Program-made: the position numbers and the translations under genes
Shown: one piece after another, positions 36,988-48,471 of the stretch
Layout: the number at the start of each line of letters is the position of its first letter
Position numbering within the stretch: position 1 is the first letter of the stretch
Source: Paramecium sonneborni
Taxonomy: Eukaryota; Ciliophora; Oligohymenophorea; Peniculida; Parameciidae
Reading direction: 5' to 3'
DNA length: 64,000 bases
NCBI GenBank assembly: GCA_905182985.1
Contig: CAJJDN010000047.1
Location: forward strand, 158,351-222,350
Notes under the pieces: model-generated
What the model was told of the DNA's origin: nothing
What the model saw: only the letters and a program-made list of their open reading frames with translations
Database searches by the model: none

Positions 36988-38331
36988 TCATCTTATTTAT
37001 AAAAGTTTGGCTCTATTTCTGGATAGGGATAATTCTTATCTCCTAAGAAATGAACTGGAATTCTTAGAATTAACTAATAATTCTTACAGATTCCTCTTCT
37101 ATTCAAAAGTAGGCACTCGAGATTTTCTTTACATTAATTCCTCTAAGCTAACCAATCCATCTGTTTCTTTATTTGCTTAAATAAAAGTTCGCTTTCCTAT
37201 CGATAAATCTTCATGATGCTTGCTTTCTTTGGATGCGCAATGCTTTTTTTATTTTTCTAAAGCAAAATAGAAATATAGGTTACCCAACTGATCTGATGGA
37301 CCAGCAAACCAATCTAGTCTTGTCAATCTTTTGTCAGTATTACAAGGCGTCAAACTAGGAAATCCTCCTAATTCAACACTTGGTTTAAATTTAAATTGAA
37401 ACCGCCCTGTTGAGCTAGCTTAATAAAATTACGATTTAGTGGTAAACATGTTTTGTTATAATAATTAAATTAATATCGCTATGTTCATAAATCTCCAAAT
37501 ATTGATATTTTCAATGTAAATACATCAATGTCCCATTTTTATGAGGATGAAAAACTTAAAAATAATGATTAAATATTATTAACGAAATGAATTGAAAATA
37601 TTTTTATTCTAATCATAGTTCTTCTCATTTTATACGATTTAATTAGGTTACAACATAGAATATATATTCGAAATTAATTTAACTTATATCTCTTTCAAAT
37701 CTACTATTTTGTACTATTTTTAGATTTATTTGTTAAATCACAACAACTTTAGTAAAAATAATAATGTAAGAAGATGAATTTTTAACATTGATCATATTTA
37801 ATCAAGCTTTGAGCATTTTTACTGTATTTGCCAAAAATTTTTGATTTCTTATGGAATTAAAGATGAGGCTAAAATTTATTTTGTAAAATCGTTGAGCTTA
37901 TAAATTTTTTGAGGATTAGAATTTTTATTTCCAAAAGATTCATTTATTTTTGAACTAGATAAAATCTATACACATTTTTGTTAAGTTTTGAAATTAAATT
38001 TTATTAAATTTCTGGAAAAGTAAAATTAATTAAAAAAGCTCTGAGAAGAAAATAAATATATTGATGAATGAAAATAAAATAATTGCTTTAAGATAAAAAG
38101 TAAAAAAAATTATTGATTACTTAATTAATATAAAATAAGCAACCATAAATAAGAAATAAAGTTATAAAAAAATAAATTAAAATTAGCTTGATGGTTTTAA
38201 TGGGAAATTTGCAAAACAATTAGTTTTTCAAATTAATTCATAATTGTTTTAAAATTGCTGAGAATATAATTTAATTTTCTTTAAGTTTATATTTTTTGAA
38301 TTTTGGAAGAGAAAATAAACGAAACTATATA
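36969..38331 (+). repeat. Direct duplicate 3, left copy (probable unmerged contig overlap)
   Basis: 1363 bp that appear identical to 38333-39695, joined by one N at 38332. Same pattern as the other two N-flanked duplicates. Confidence 0.9.
36988..37449 (-). CDS. Uncharacterised 153-residue protein
   Basis: Intronless frame of exactly 154 codons in a locally GC-richer island. Starts MFTTKSQFYQASSTGRFQF and includes LGGFPSLTPCNTDKRLTRLD, WFAGPSDQLGNLYFYFAL, DLSIGKRTFIQ and a basic helical C-terminus ELSLSRNRAKLLQIR. Composition is that of a soluble protein with mixed charge. No family recognised. A 213-codon frame on the other strand (36864-37505) is longer but reads as low-complexity hydrophobic sequence and is probably its shadow. 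Appears twice because of the assembly duplicate (second copy 38352-38813). Confidence 0.65.
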
Positions 38332-38332
38332 N

Positions 38333-39695
38333 AGATCCTGCGACAAGACCATCATCTTATTTATAAAAGTTTGGCTCTATTTCTGGATAGGGATAATTCT
38401 TATCTCCTAAGAAATGAACTGGAATTCTTAGAATTAACTAATAATTCTTACAGATTCCTCTTCTATTCAAAAGTAGGCACTCGAGATTTTCTTTACATTA
38501 ATTCCTCTAAGCTAACCAATCCATCTGTTTCTTTATTTGCTTAAATAAAAGTTCGCTTTCCTATCGATAAATCTTCATGATGCTTGCTTTCTTTGGATGC
38601 GCAATGCTTTTTTTATTTTTCTAAAGCAAAATAGAAATATAGGTTACCCAACTGATCTGATGGACCAGCAAACCAATCTAGTCTTGTCAATCTTTTGTCA
38701 GTATTACAAGGCGTCAAACTAGGAAATCCTCCTAATTCAACACTTGGTTTAAATTTAAATTGAAACCGCCCTGTTGAGCTAGCTTAATAAAATTACGATT
38801 TAGTGGTAAACATGTTTTGTTATAATAATTAAATTAATATCGCTATGTTCATAAATCTCCAAATATTGATATTTTCAATGTAAATACATCAATGTCCCAT
38901 TTTTATGAGGATGAAAAACTTAAAAATAATGATTAAATATTATTAACGAAATGAATTGAAAATATTTTTATTCTAATCATAGTTCTTCTCATTTTATACG
39001 ATTTAATTAGGTTACAACATAGAATATATATTCGAAATTAATTTAACTTATATCTCTTTCAAATCTACTATTTTGTACTATTTTTAGATTTATTTGTTAA
39101 ATCACAACAACTTTAGTAAAAATAATAATGTAAGAAGATGAATTTTTAACATTGATCATATTTAATCAAGCTTTGAGCATTTTTACTGTATTTGCCAAAA
39201 ATTTTTGATTTCTTATGGAATTAAAGATGAGGCTAAAATTTATTTTGTAAAATCGTTGAGCTTATAAATTTTTTGAGGATTAGAATTTTTATTTCCAAAA
39301 GATTCATTTATTTTTGAACTAGATAAAATCTATACACATTTTTGTTAAGTTTTGAAATTAAATTTTATTAAATTTCTGGAAAAGTAAAATTAATTAAAAA
39401 AGCTCTGAGAAGAAAATAAATATATTGATGAATGAAAATAAAATAATTGCTTTAAGATAAAAAGTAAAAAAAATTATTGATTACTTAATTAATATAAAAT
39501 AAGCAACCATAAATAAGAAATAAAGTTATAAAAAAATAAATTAAAATTAGCTTGATGGTTTTAATGGGAAATTTGCAAAACAATTAGTTTTTCAAATTAA
39601 TTCATAATTGTTTTAAAATTGCTGAGAATATAATTTAATTTTCTTTAAGTTTATATTTTTTGAATTTTGGAAGAGAAAATAAACGAAACTATATA
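38333..39695 (+). repeat. Direct duplicate 3, right copy
   Basis: Second copy of the 1363-bp segment, running on into unique sequence at 39696. Confidence 0.9.
38352..38813 (-). CDS. Second copy of the 153-residue orphan (assembly duplicate)
   Basis: Same as 36988-37449, offset 1364 bp, inside the right copy of duplicate 3. Likely one gene in the cell. Confidence 0.55.
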
Positions 39696-40322
39696 AATAA
39701 AACAGTAGTCTCAACTCTCTCACTACTTATGAAATTTTAAATTCTTTTCAAAATATACTTTAGTTTATGAAAATCATTAATATTAGGATGAAAAAGAAAG
39801 CGTTAATTAACTTAAAAGGTTTTTGCATTCACTTTTCTAATTCTTTTTGGTTGATTATTTTATAAAAGCATCATTCGACTTGATTCTAATGAATTAGATT
39901 TACTAAAAATATCACTGTCTCTTGTTCATTAAGTATGATATACTTTTCTTCCATTTAAATTTTTTTTTATCAAAATTAAATTTAATTGGGATGTCAACAA
40001 TTTAAATAAAACCATATTAAACTATTATCTTCTATGTAAAGAGTAAACATTTCTGATAAAGAAACCAGTGCTATCAATAAATCCTTTGATAAAGGATCAT
40101 CAACTTAATAATTTTTTTAATAAAAATTGAATTAAATAAATGAAATATTGATTCTCAAAATCATGTTGAAAAATTTACCTTTTTTATAAATCATTATATC
40201 ATTTTTATGAATTTATTAATTAGATGATTAATTTTTGGTAGCTACATATATTTATTGCAAGATCTTAGATCACCCCTATTGCAATTGTATTTTTTAATTT
40301 TTCAAAATAGAGGACCTTCTTT
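38814..40322. other. Gene-free stretch
   Basis: 1.5 kb of AT-rich DNA. The first 880 bp repeat 37450-38331. No frame, repeat or RNA gene that I can support. Confidence 0.5.
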
Positions 40323-40701
40323 ATGGTTATAGAAAATTTGCCAAAAAAGACCATTAGCAGAACTAAAAAAAGCGTAGGGGTGTAGAAAGATCAAATTTTT
40401 ATCAATTTATTAAGTTAATTAAAAATAATTAAATGTTTTGATAGGAGAAGATTCAGATAGTTCGAATGATTAGATAGATTTATTCAAATTAATTAAATTA
40501 GCTTGAATTTAGAAACTTTTTATTTTTATTGTTGTCAAATAAATCGTTATTGGAATCAAATTTGTAATTGATGAAATAATTCAAGATGAACCGAATAGGG
40601 TTCACCTTTTACTCAAAAGAGAGGAATTCTTATCAGCAAAGAATAAGGCAATTAAAATGGAATAGAAGAAAACCATCTAAACCAAAACAAAAATAGATTG
40701 A
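40323..40701 (+). pseudogene. Small decayed gene or misread two-exon gene
   Basis: Begins MVIENLPKKTISRTKKSVG; a 31-nt GT..TAG intron then leads in frame to EDSDSSNDQIDLFKL. A TGA at 40504-40506 interrupts, after which the same frame gives IKFVIDEIIQDEPNRVHLLL, then REEFLSAKNKAIKMEQ and a stop at 40699. Both halves look protein-like (charged, low Q-run). No intron explains the TGA. It lies 61 bp upstream of the phosphatase gene. Family unknown. Confidence 0.4.
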
Positions 40702-40762
40702 ACTTTGCTTTTTATATATATAATTAATTTAACTGATGAATAGTAAAACAAATTTAAGATAA

Positions 40763-42445
40763 ATGATATCTAAAAGAACACCTTTAAATGAAAGAGTAAA
40801 CAGAAACCATTATGATTAAGAAGTTAAATATACGAATAAATCATTCACTTCGGGCAAAAAATAATCAGCTAATAAAATCAACTCAATCATAAGTGACATG
40901 CTATCAAAGCGTTAAAGTTCTTAAGATATCTAAAATCCAAAAGCATCGTTGATTAGATTAGATACAAGTAATCAAAATACTTCATAGAGATCTATATCAC
41001 CTACTAAACTTTACTAAATGCCTGAATCGCTAAAAAAAATATATAATTAAATCCATCAAAAATTTTCTGATTCATCTATTTAAAAAAATTTCTAGAAACA
41101 GAAATCAAAACTTCTCAAGTAAAGAACAGAAGAATCTAAATTTTCAACTTAATGTACACCCACTTCTGATTACACTGAATAATATTTGATCAATTTAGTT
41201 AATCAGGAGGAGTGTGTTTTTACTATTTTAGCAGTAGTTAGTAAATAAAGAAAAGTTGTGAAATTATGTTAAAATTTTTTGAATGCTATTCCTTAGTCTT
41301 AAGGAGATTGCAAAGATATAATATAATAGAAAATAGTTTGCAAGTAGATGCTATTGGAAAGAATGGGAATCTTTGTAATTATGGTATAGGGATTAACTGA
41401 AAATTATGATGACGAATTATAACATATTAAGAATCTTCTACTTTATATACACAATGGAATGATAATTTATTTAGAGTTTTTAATCAAATAAAATCTTACA
41501 GCAGATTAAAAGAACATTCTATAAAATCGATTAAGTAAGATAAAATAAAATAGAAGAGCAAATAAATCTGTCTAGGATATTACTTAATTAAAGAAGCATG
41601 CAAATGTTGTTCACTCTTTGTTAATCTTATTGTAATAATTTAAATTATAATATTAGTATAGAAAATTCTACAGATCTAAAATGTGCAAGATTAGAGAAAT
41701 TATTATAAAATATTGATTAAATTTCTTTATAATAAGGAACAATGCTTATTAAGTAATAATTCGATAAGGTGATTTCGGAGATAAATAATTTGAGATAAAC
41801 AATAGATACTAATGAAACTGAAAAAACCCTTGAATAAGAAGAGATTGAGAAACATTTAGAATTAAAGATACCATACTTACCAAAATACTATGGTTATACT
41901 TTAGTGATTGATTTAGATGAAACATTAGTTCATTATTAAGAAGTATTTTTATATGATTGATCAAGTTAGTTGATGATGGTTAATTCTTAGTTAGACCTTA
42001 TGCTGAATAATTTTTAATTGAAATGAGTAAATATTATGAGATAGTTATATTCACAGCAGCATTACAAGATTATGCAGATTTCATTTTAGATTTAATAGAT
42101 AAAAGCAATGTTATTTCTCATAGATTGTACAGATAACACACTACATTAATAGATGGAACACATGTTAAAGATTTAACATTTGTTGGTAGAGATTTAAATA
42201 CTACTATAATAATTGATAATATGGCTGAAAACTTTTAACATTAACCAGAAAATGGTATTTGTATTTAAAGTTGGTATGGAGAAGAAGATGATAGAGCATT
42301 ATATTAATTGGCTCCAATTCTATCTCAAATAGTTATCAAAAAATGCAAAGATATTAGAAATGCTTTGCGATGCTTGAGAAATTAAATGTTAGAAAACATA
42401 GAAAATGGAATTTAAGATCCTCATTTACATTTGTCGTTGAATTGA
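40763..42445 (+). CDS. FCP1/SCP-type (CTD-like) HAD phosphatase
   Basis: 544 residues after two introns (25 nt after LLILL; 23 nt ending AAG after VHYQE). The N-terminal half is basic, S/Q-rich and helical. The C-terminal half is the phosphatase: YGYTLVIDLDETLVHYQE with the DxDxT nucleophile; FLVRPYAEQFLIEMSKYYEI; VIFTAALQDYADFILDLID; HRLYRQHTTLIDGTHVKDL; LNTTIIIDN; and DRALYQLAPIL. This layout matches small CTD phosphatases and their Dullard or TIM50 relatives, which dephosphorylate RNA polymerase II tails or other phosphoproteins. The RPY after the nucleophile is typical of this clade. The substrate is not predictable. Confidence 0.93.
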
Positions 42446-42511
42446 TATTCTTTATGATATAATTTTATATAATAATTTTGTATTCTTGAATATTAATATT
42501 ATAAATTAGTT

Positions 42512-43803
42512 ATGTATAAGTTATTTTGCTTATTCCTTTATGCTTTATTTGTAAATAGCTTATTAAAGGAGTTTTAAGCCAGCTAGAGTTATTTGCTGAT
42601 TGAAATATTTAGTGATGATTGGCTTAATATGAAAATTGAAATTGCAGAAAACTAAGTTATAATGAGTGAAATAGCATAAGACAGTACACAATATTTGTAT
42701 ATGTATTACAAACTTAAAATTGGATAATAATATAAATTGGATATTTTTACATTACCAGACAGTAATGTTACAATTACCGAAGTACCTTCAAGAACTTGTC
42801 CAACAAATTGTTCAAATAATGGAGATTGTTAAAACATGCAATGCCATTGTTAAGTTATGAGTACTGGGTAATGTTAATTATTAATATTAAGAGACAGATG
42901 CCAATTTTAAGTTGTTTAATTATATAATCGAACTCAATATTCCGAAAGCCTAAAATCTCAATAAACCTTAATTATTGCAGCTTTTTATTTACAAGCTCAA
43001 CTATTAGATGATTAGGAGTACTAATTTATAAAATTTTGAGTTTGACAAGAAATCTCCAAATTCAGTCATCCTTCTCTATAGATTCAAAGATATATCTACT
43101 TTAACCTTTTGAATATCCTTCATCCAAATTGATTGAAGACAAATTAATTTATGATGGATAATTGTCATCCACTCCTGCTGAGATTAATTATTCTAGTAAG
43201 TTTGAAAAATATCATATACAAGCCAGTTACTATTCTTTTATAATAGTATTAAAAAATACAAATTCTTAAAAACAAGATATGGTACTTAAATATGAATTAC
43301 TGGATAATGATTAAAAATTTTAGGACTTTATTTTAGTAGCAATATTAAGTGTAATTTCTTTTATTATATTATTGATAATAATATATATAGTTAGAAGAAG
43401 GTGTCAATATTTATCATAAACTAAATTTAAAGAAAATTAAGAAGATTAATCAGATAACATTGTTATTTAATTAATGCCTATAGTTAATCCAGTCAAAGAT
43501 TAAGATTGTGTAATATGTTTAGATCCATTAGATAATAGATAGTGTAGATAAACACCATGTAAACATATCATGCATGATAATTGTTTAAAATAATGGATTT
43601 AAAAATAATTGACATGTCCAGTTTGTAGAGATACATTAAATGATGTAGAATATATACCTAGAACTTTTAAATCAAGAAATTAAACATCAAATACTTTTAT
43701 TCTCAGTCATCAAGGCCAAACTGTTGTATAAAGTGATAGAAATTCAGTTCGTTCTATGATAATTACTAGAACTAGATAAAGTAGATTGGCTGTTTTTTAA
43801 TGA
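42512..43803 (+). CDS. Membrane-anchored RING-H2 E3 ubiquitin ligase with EGF-like ectodomain
   Basis: 422 residues after a 23-nt intron (ending GAG). Signal peptide [13 protein letters not shown]; a luminal domain with an EGF-like cysteine cluster [14 protein letters not shown]; a membrane helix [19 protein letters not shown] followed by RRR; then cytosolic RING-H2: [26 protein letters not shown]. Ends with a basic S/R tail. The topology (signal peptide, ectodomain, TM, RING-H2) resembles PA-TM-RING and GOLIATH ligases of the endosome, though a PA domain is not evident. 66 bp downstream of the phosphatase gene and 140 bp upstream of uL11, same strand. Confidence 0.9.
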
Positions 43804-43943
43804 AAAAAGATTATTATCATAATTCTTCCAAAATTATAATATTCATTTACATTTTTCAATTTCAAAATGAAATTAGTATCATTGAATTCCTTTCTAAATT
43901 ACTTAATTATAAAACATTAAAAAATATAAATCTTTTTTTTTTA

Positions 43944-44500
43944 ATGCCTCCTAAAGTTGACCCAAATGAAGTTAGATTGATTAACATTAAAGTCTTTGGA
44001 GGAGAAGGTGGAGCTGCTTCAATACTAGCACCTAAATTAGGTCCTCTAGGTCTTATAATTATTATTGAATTAAAATATAAATACAGAATCCTAAATAAGT
44101 TGGTGATAAAATTATTCTTGAAAGGGGAAAATGGAAAGGCATCAGAGTTATGGTTAACTTAAGATGTTAAAACAGAAATGCAGATGTTACAGTCATACCA
44201 ACTTCTAGTGCATTATTAATCAAAGAAATTGGAGTATAAATATTTATAAATTAATTTATTTAGGGATATGAAAGGGATAGAAAAAAAACAAAGAATGTTA
44301 AACATAATGGAAATCTAACATTAGAATAGATTGTTAAAGTAGCTAGAGCTGTTGAAGAAAAGTCTCTTGCAAAAACATTTACAGGAACAGTTAAATAAGT
44401 TTTAGGTACTGCATAATCTCTTGGTGCCACTGTTGATGGATAAACTGTTAAGACTATTATAGGAAAAATCAATTCTGGTGAACTTAAAGTTGAAAAATGA
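43944..44500 (+). CDS. RPL12: 60S ribosomal protein L12 (uL11)
   Basis: Part of the ribosomal stalk base that binds GTPase factors. Reads [72 protein letters not shown] and IINSG-type ending; 164 residues, matching uL11. A 30-nt GT-AG intron lies before GYERDRKK. Between GL and NPK a 32-nt insertion (44055-44086) must be removed, but its 5' end is AT, not GT (ATAATT...ATACAG). Without removal the frame is lost. Either a donor mutation, an AT-AG intron or a base error. Otherwise the gene is intact, and one would expect it to be essential. Confidence 0.92.
44055..44086 (+). other. Atypical 32-nt intron of uL11 with AT..AG ends
   Basis: Removing 44055-44086 joins LGPLGL directly to NPKQVG as in all uL11 proteins. 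The 5' end ATAATT differs from the local donor consensus GTAATT by one base. The nearest real GT (44050) gives the wrong frame with any nearby AG. Confidence 0.7.
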
Positions 44501-45009
44501 TGATCAAAATTTATTATTAAATTTTATACAAAAAATAATTAAATAATCAATTACAATATTTTATTAAGTTTTTTACTAATCTTTTTCTATTAGTTTTTTG
44601 ATTATAATTTTAATTCTGATTCTTGTTTAATATTCTTTAAGATTTTTGCATAAATCTGGAGAATTTGTATAAAAATTTCTTTTCTAAATTAATTATTAAG
44701 AATTATGAAATCAAGCACATTTTTAGAACTTTTACTGTAATAATTATAAAATAAGAGCATAAAAAATTTATAGAAGTTATTATATTACAATATCAAGTAT
44801 TTCAAAATAATTATTTTGTTAAATTTTCTAATACAAATTTTGAATTTTTTTGAATAACCCAGGAATACTTAAAAGCGAAAACCAGCCATTTTATAATCCA
44901 TCACCTCCAATTTAATTGATAATTATATTATAATATTCTTACTATTTGTGATTAAGAAGAATTAGAAATTAAATGATTTGTAAATTTTATGAATAATCAA
45001 ATAAGAAGT
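44501..45009. other. Convergent intergenic region
   Basis: 509 bp between the uL11 stop and the HTH gene stop. AT-rich, no supported feature. Confidence 0.5.
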
Positions 45010-45731
45010 TCACATTTTCATTTATCTATATTATTCATTAAGTTTTTTAATAACAATTGATTTACTCTTCTCATCTGAATTTGTATTCTCTTGATTTTCT
45101 GAGAGATTGTAGAAGGAATTTTAAATATTTTTCTTTATTGTCTAATCGACATTTTTCTTGTCATTTATTTTAAAACATGAAGATAATCTTAAATTACAAA
45201 ATTGCTGACTAGGAAATTCTTATTAACATATGATTTTCACTTCTTTTATAAATGTATCTATAGCCTCTACATTATCTAGAAAACTAACTATTTTGTGTTT
45301 ATTTTATTCTAAAACTTGTTTTATGGATTATTCGTAACTTTTTGAAGTGTTAACTTGCTCTTCTTCCACAATTTATTTTTAAGTTTCATGTTATTCTATG
45401 CTTATTCTCGTCAGGTTTCCATTACTACATAATTAAAATATATACATATCATCAACTACAAACAACATCAAACCATAACTTAAATTCAAAATCTTGTCTC
45501 TTTTTACTTTCTTATTTATTCTTCCCTCTTTTTTATAAATCTAATATATAGCTTTTATTGTAGAGGCATTGTGTCCTGTTATCATAGAGACCTTATTAAT
45601 TCATTAAATAGACTTACATGTGAAGTAGAATACTTGTATTACTCAATATAATGAATAATCAAAGCTCTCTCAGATGAGTTTATACTTTTATATTTCGATC
45701 TTAAAGCTTTCTATTTTTTAATTTTCATCAT
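45010..45731 (-). CDS. Helix-turn-helix DNA-binding-like protein
   Basis: 231 residues after a 26-nt intron (ending AAG) that falls inside the HTH. The N-terminal region reads KYKSINSSERALIIHYIEQ, then SMITGHNASTIKAIYQIYKK and EGRINKKVKRDKIL, which has the layout of the homeodomain-like HTH of IS630/Tc1-type transposases (helix, GHNASTIKAI recognition helix, KKEGRI.KK tail). The remaining 150 residues are Q/E/K-rich and show no DDE catalytic triad, so this is not an active transposase. I read it as a ciliate HTH regulator, possibly derived from a transposase. The start at 45731 is the first ATG in frame. Confidence 0.65.
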
Positions 45732-46809
45732 AAAATAAATCGCTAAATGGAAGTATCATATAGTGTGATATCAAAGAGCTTTCAATATTAAACGTCTTAA
45801 TTCCTATAGGCAATAACTAAACTTCGTATTTATAACTCAATTTTACTGAAACAGTCAAACCACTTATTATTACTCTTGGCTACAATTTAAATTTGATTTT
45901 TTTTATTCTTCTATTTAGCTATTACAAGTAATATATATTGAGTTTAAAAAGGAAATAGGTAGTAAATTATAAAATTTTAACTATTTACAATAGACTAAAG
46001 TAGAATTTAAATATTCTAATTTTTTAACATATTATCTATTAATCATAAATAATAATTATTTCAATTTGAGAAAATATATAATGATCTATTTTTGTAATTT
46101 GCTTGTATTTTAGAATATTGAAAATTTTTATCAAGTTAATAAAATTTCGAAGGATAGAAGTAATTACTAATTATTATATAGTATAATTTTTTTGGAAATG
46201 GCATTATTCTCTAAATTTTTATCACAAGAAAATTATAATTTTTATTAATCATATTTGTATTAGTTTTGAGGATAGTTTTTAATTTTACTTACATCTAAAC
46301 AAGTATATTATAATTTATAAGTTTCTTTGATAAATATTATTTACTCATTATTTTTTTAAAAATTATGCTTGCAATTTTTGAAATTAGTGGAACTTGAATT
46401 ATCCGATTTAGAAATAAATAATAATTATAAATTCATTCATAGTTAGAAATTTAATTGTAAATCTATATCAGATTATTCCTTTGAGTAATCAAATTTTTTA
46501 TTACTGAAATTTTCTAAAATATACACTTACATTAATGAAATTTAGTAAAATTAATACAATAGAATGTATGTTTTGATGCTGAACTCGTCAATAAAGAGAG
46601 GGTATTCTGAAATTAATTATTAAAAATATATAAATAAATAATATATTCAATTGAATTTTGATATATCAATTAATAATTGGTCAAAAAATTTGAATAATAA
46701 TTGGACATAATTATTATTCTTAAATGATAGAAGTTAAAGAAAATTAAATAAGCAAATTGAGAATTCATAAAAATATTGTCTAACAATATAGTTAATAATA
46801 AAATTATTT
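45732..46809. other. Gene-free stretch
   Basis: About 1.1 kb of extremely AT-rich DNA between the HTH start and the HECT stop. No supported frame, repeat or RNA gene. Confidence 0.5.
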
Positions 46810-48286
46810 TCATTCCATTCCAAAAACTCCTTCTAGATCATTTAAAACAATAGATCTCAAATATTTCCTCATTATTTCTTCGGTTGAATATTTTGGCAAT
46901 TCAAGTCTGTTAAAGCAAGTATGGGCAATCGGAAAAGAATTAGCATTTTTAAATTCAATTGGAGTGATTTAAAATTTAGAGTACATTCCTCTATTAGATT
47001 CTAATTTGCTGAATCCACTTAATATAATTAAATTAATACTTGACTGGTATTCTATATGATCCAGTACAGTAATGCAAGAATTTCTTTAACTAATCTTAAT
47101 CAAATTCAGATAAGATTTTCCAAAACCATATTATTTGTTAATTATTTTCAGAATAAGGTTATTTATATGTGGAATGTTATTTCCATTCATCTAAATCAAC
47201 AACTGAAACTCCATAGAGAAGCATTTCAAATTCTTCAGCAGTAAATATATTCAAATATTCTAATGGGATGTATTTGTATAAATTAGTTTAAATTTAATTT
47301 AATTAAGTGGAGATTAGTTTTTCAGTGTAAAATTGAATACTAAATTTTAATTAGATTAATACCATAAATCAACAAACTCCTATTTATTTTCGTTATTGAC
47401 TAATATATTAGCTCCATCTTATTTTAATTCAATAATTTCATCATCTTTACAAATGATAAAGTATTATTACAATAGGTTCTCATCAAATTAATTATCTAAA
47501 AGATATTTCCAACTGAGATATAAACTTTTATCATAAAATGATATATCTGAGAGCGTAATTTGATATCCTAACAGTTTTTTAATTAAAGGTCTGTCTAATT
47601 CAACACAAATAGTCATTCTTTCAAATAAAGCTTTAGCTATAGCCAAGCCAACTAAATCAAAATAGATACTTTGTTTAGCAATTTTATAAGAAACATCATT
47701 TGTTTCAGTTAGAACAAATATGTCTTTGCACATTTCTTTGAAAATTAAAGTAAGCCATTCTCTTAATAATCCACCTGCATCTTAAACTTTGTCATTCTAA
47801 AATACTACTTTGACTTCTTTATAAAAATCAACTCCTCTAGCTGAATTAAGTGAGGATGAAAGCAAATCATTATGATTAACAATCAATTTATCTGATCCCA
47901 ATTGCCAAGGTATCCTAAATTTTTCTAGTTACATATTAAACCAAACTTATTTTTCAGCAAAGGATCTCTTTTGAATATCTATTGATTTTAAATTCTATTT
48001 TTATATAATTTATATATACCTATATCTATCCACCATTTACTTATGATTAAACTCTTTTCCATTTATCATTTTATTTAATCCAAATATAATTATCTCCTAA
48101 TTGAACTTTTGTCTAGGGCATCTGAAATCCCATAATATTTTAAACTTAAACGTGTTATAGACATTAATCTATATGAGAATTTAAAACTTAATAAGTAGTA
48201 GATGATCCAAATTTACGATCACAATTAGGACACCTACTTTCATGCCCAATTTTTTAATTCTGATTATTTGAACTTCTATTCCCCAT
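46810..48286 (-). CDS. HECT-type E3 ubiquitin ligase with N-terminal zinc finger
   Basis: 468 residues after introns of 25, 23 and 22 nt; lengths close exactly. Starts MGNRSSNNQ, which fits an N-myristoylation signal (Gly2, Ser6). Next a C2HC/C2H2-like finger CPNCDRKFGSSTTYQ...HIDQC. The HECT domain runs from VNHNDLLSSSLNSARGVDF through DAGGLLREWLTLIFKEM, GLAIAKALFERMTICVELD, FEMLLYGVSVVDLDEW and CTGSYRIPVNGFSKL to the catalytic cysteine in FPIAHTCFNRLELP, ending LEGVFGME. Shorter than most HECT ligases, which carry long substrate modules; the membrane anchor and finger would define targeting. Myristoylation is predicted from the sequence only. Confidence 0.92.
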
Positions 48287-48471
48287 TCCTTCAAAAAATT
48301 ATTTATAATCAATATGCAAAATTATAAAACTTATTAAACCATATATAAATTTAGAATCCTATTTATGCTATCATTTTATTCAATAAATAATGTAACTAAC
48401 ATATTTATAAATCAAAGAAACATTGAGTTTTTATTTTCTATGTAATAATTATATTTAATGATTTAATGAAA

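Noticed and set aside
36940..37010. Plus-strand string CRNRCLMLDPATRPSS resembling a kinase subdomain XI
   Set aside because: Isolated, preceded by a TGA and opposite the better-supported 153-residue minus-strand gene; no other kinase motif nearby.
40271..40382. CACCCCTA and TAGGGGTG at 40271-40278 and 40375-40382 form a perfect 8-bp stem, suggesting a structured RNA
   Set aside because: The right arm lies inside a protein-like exon and no Sm site, H/ACA, C/D or telomerase-template signature is present.
45010..45731. Active transposon
   Set aside because: No catalytic DDE region and no terminal inverted repeats seen around the gene.
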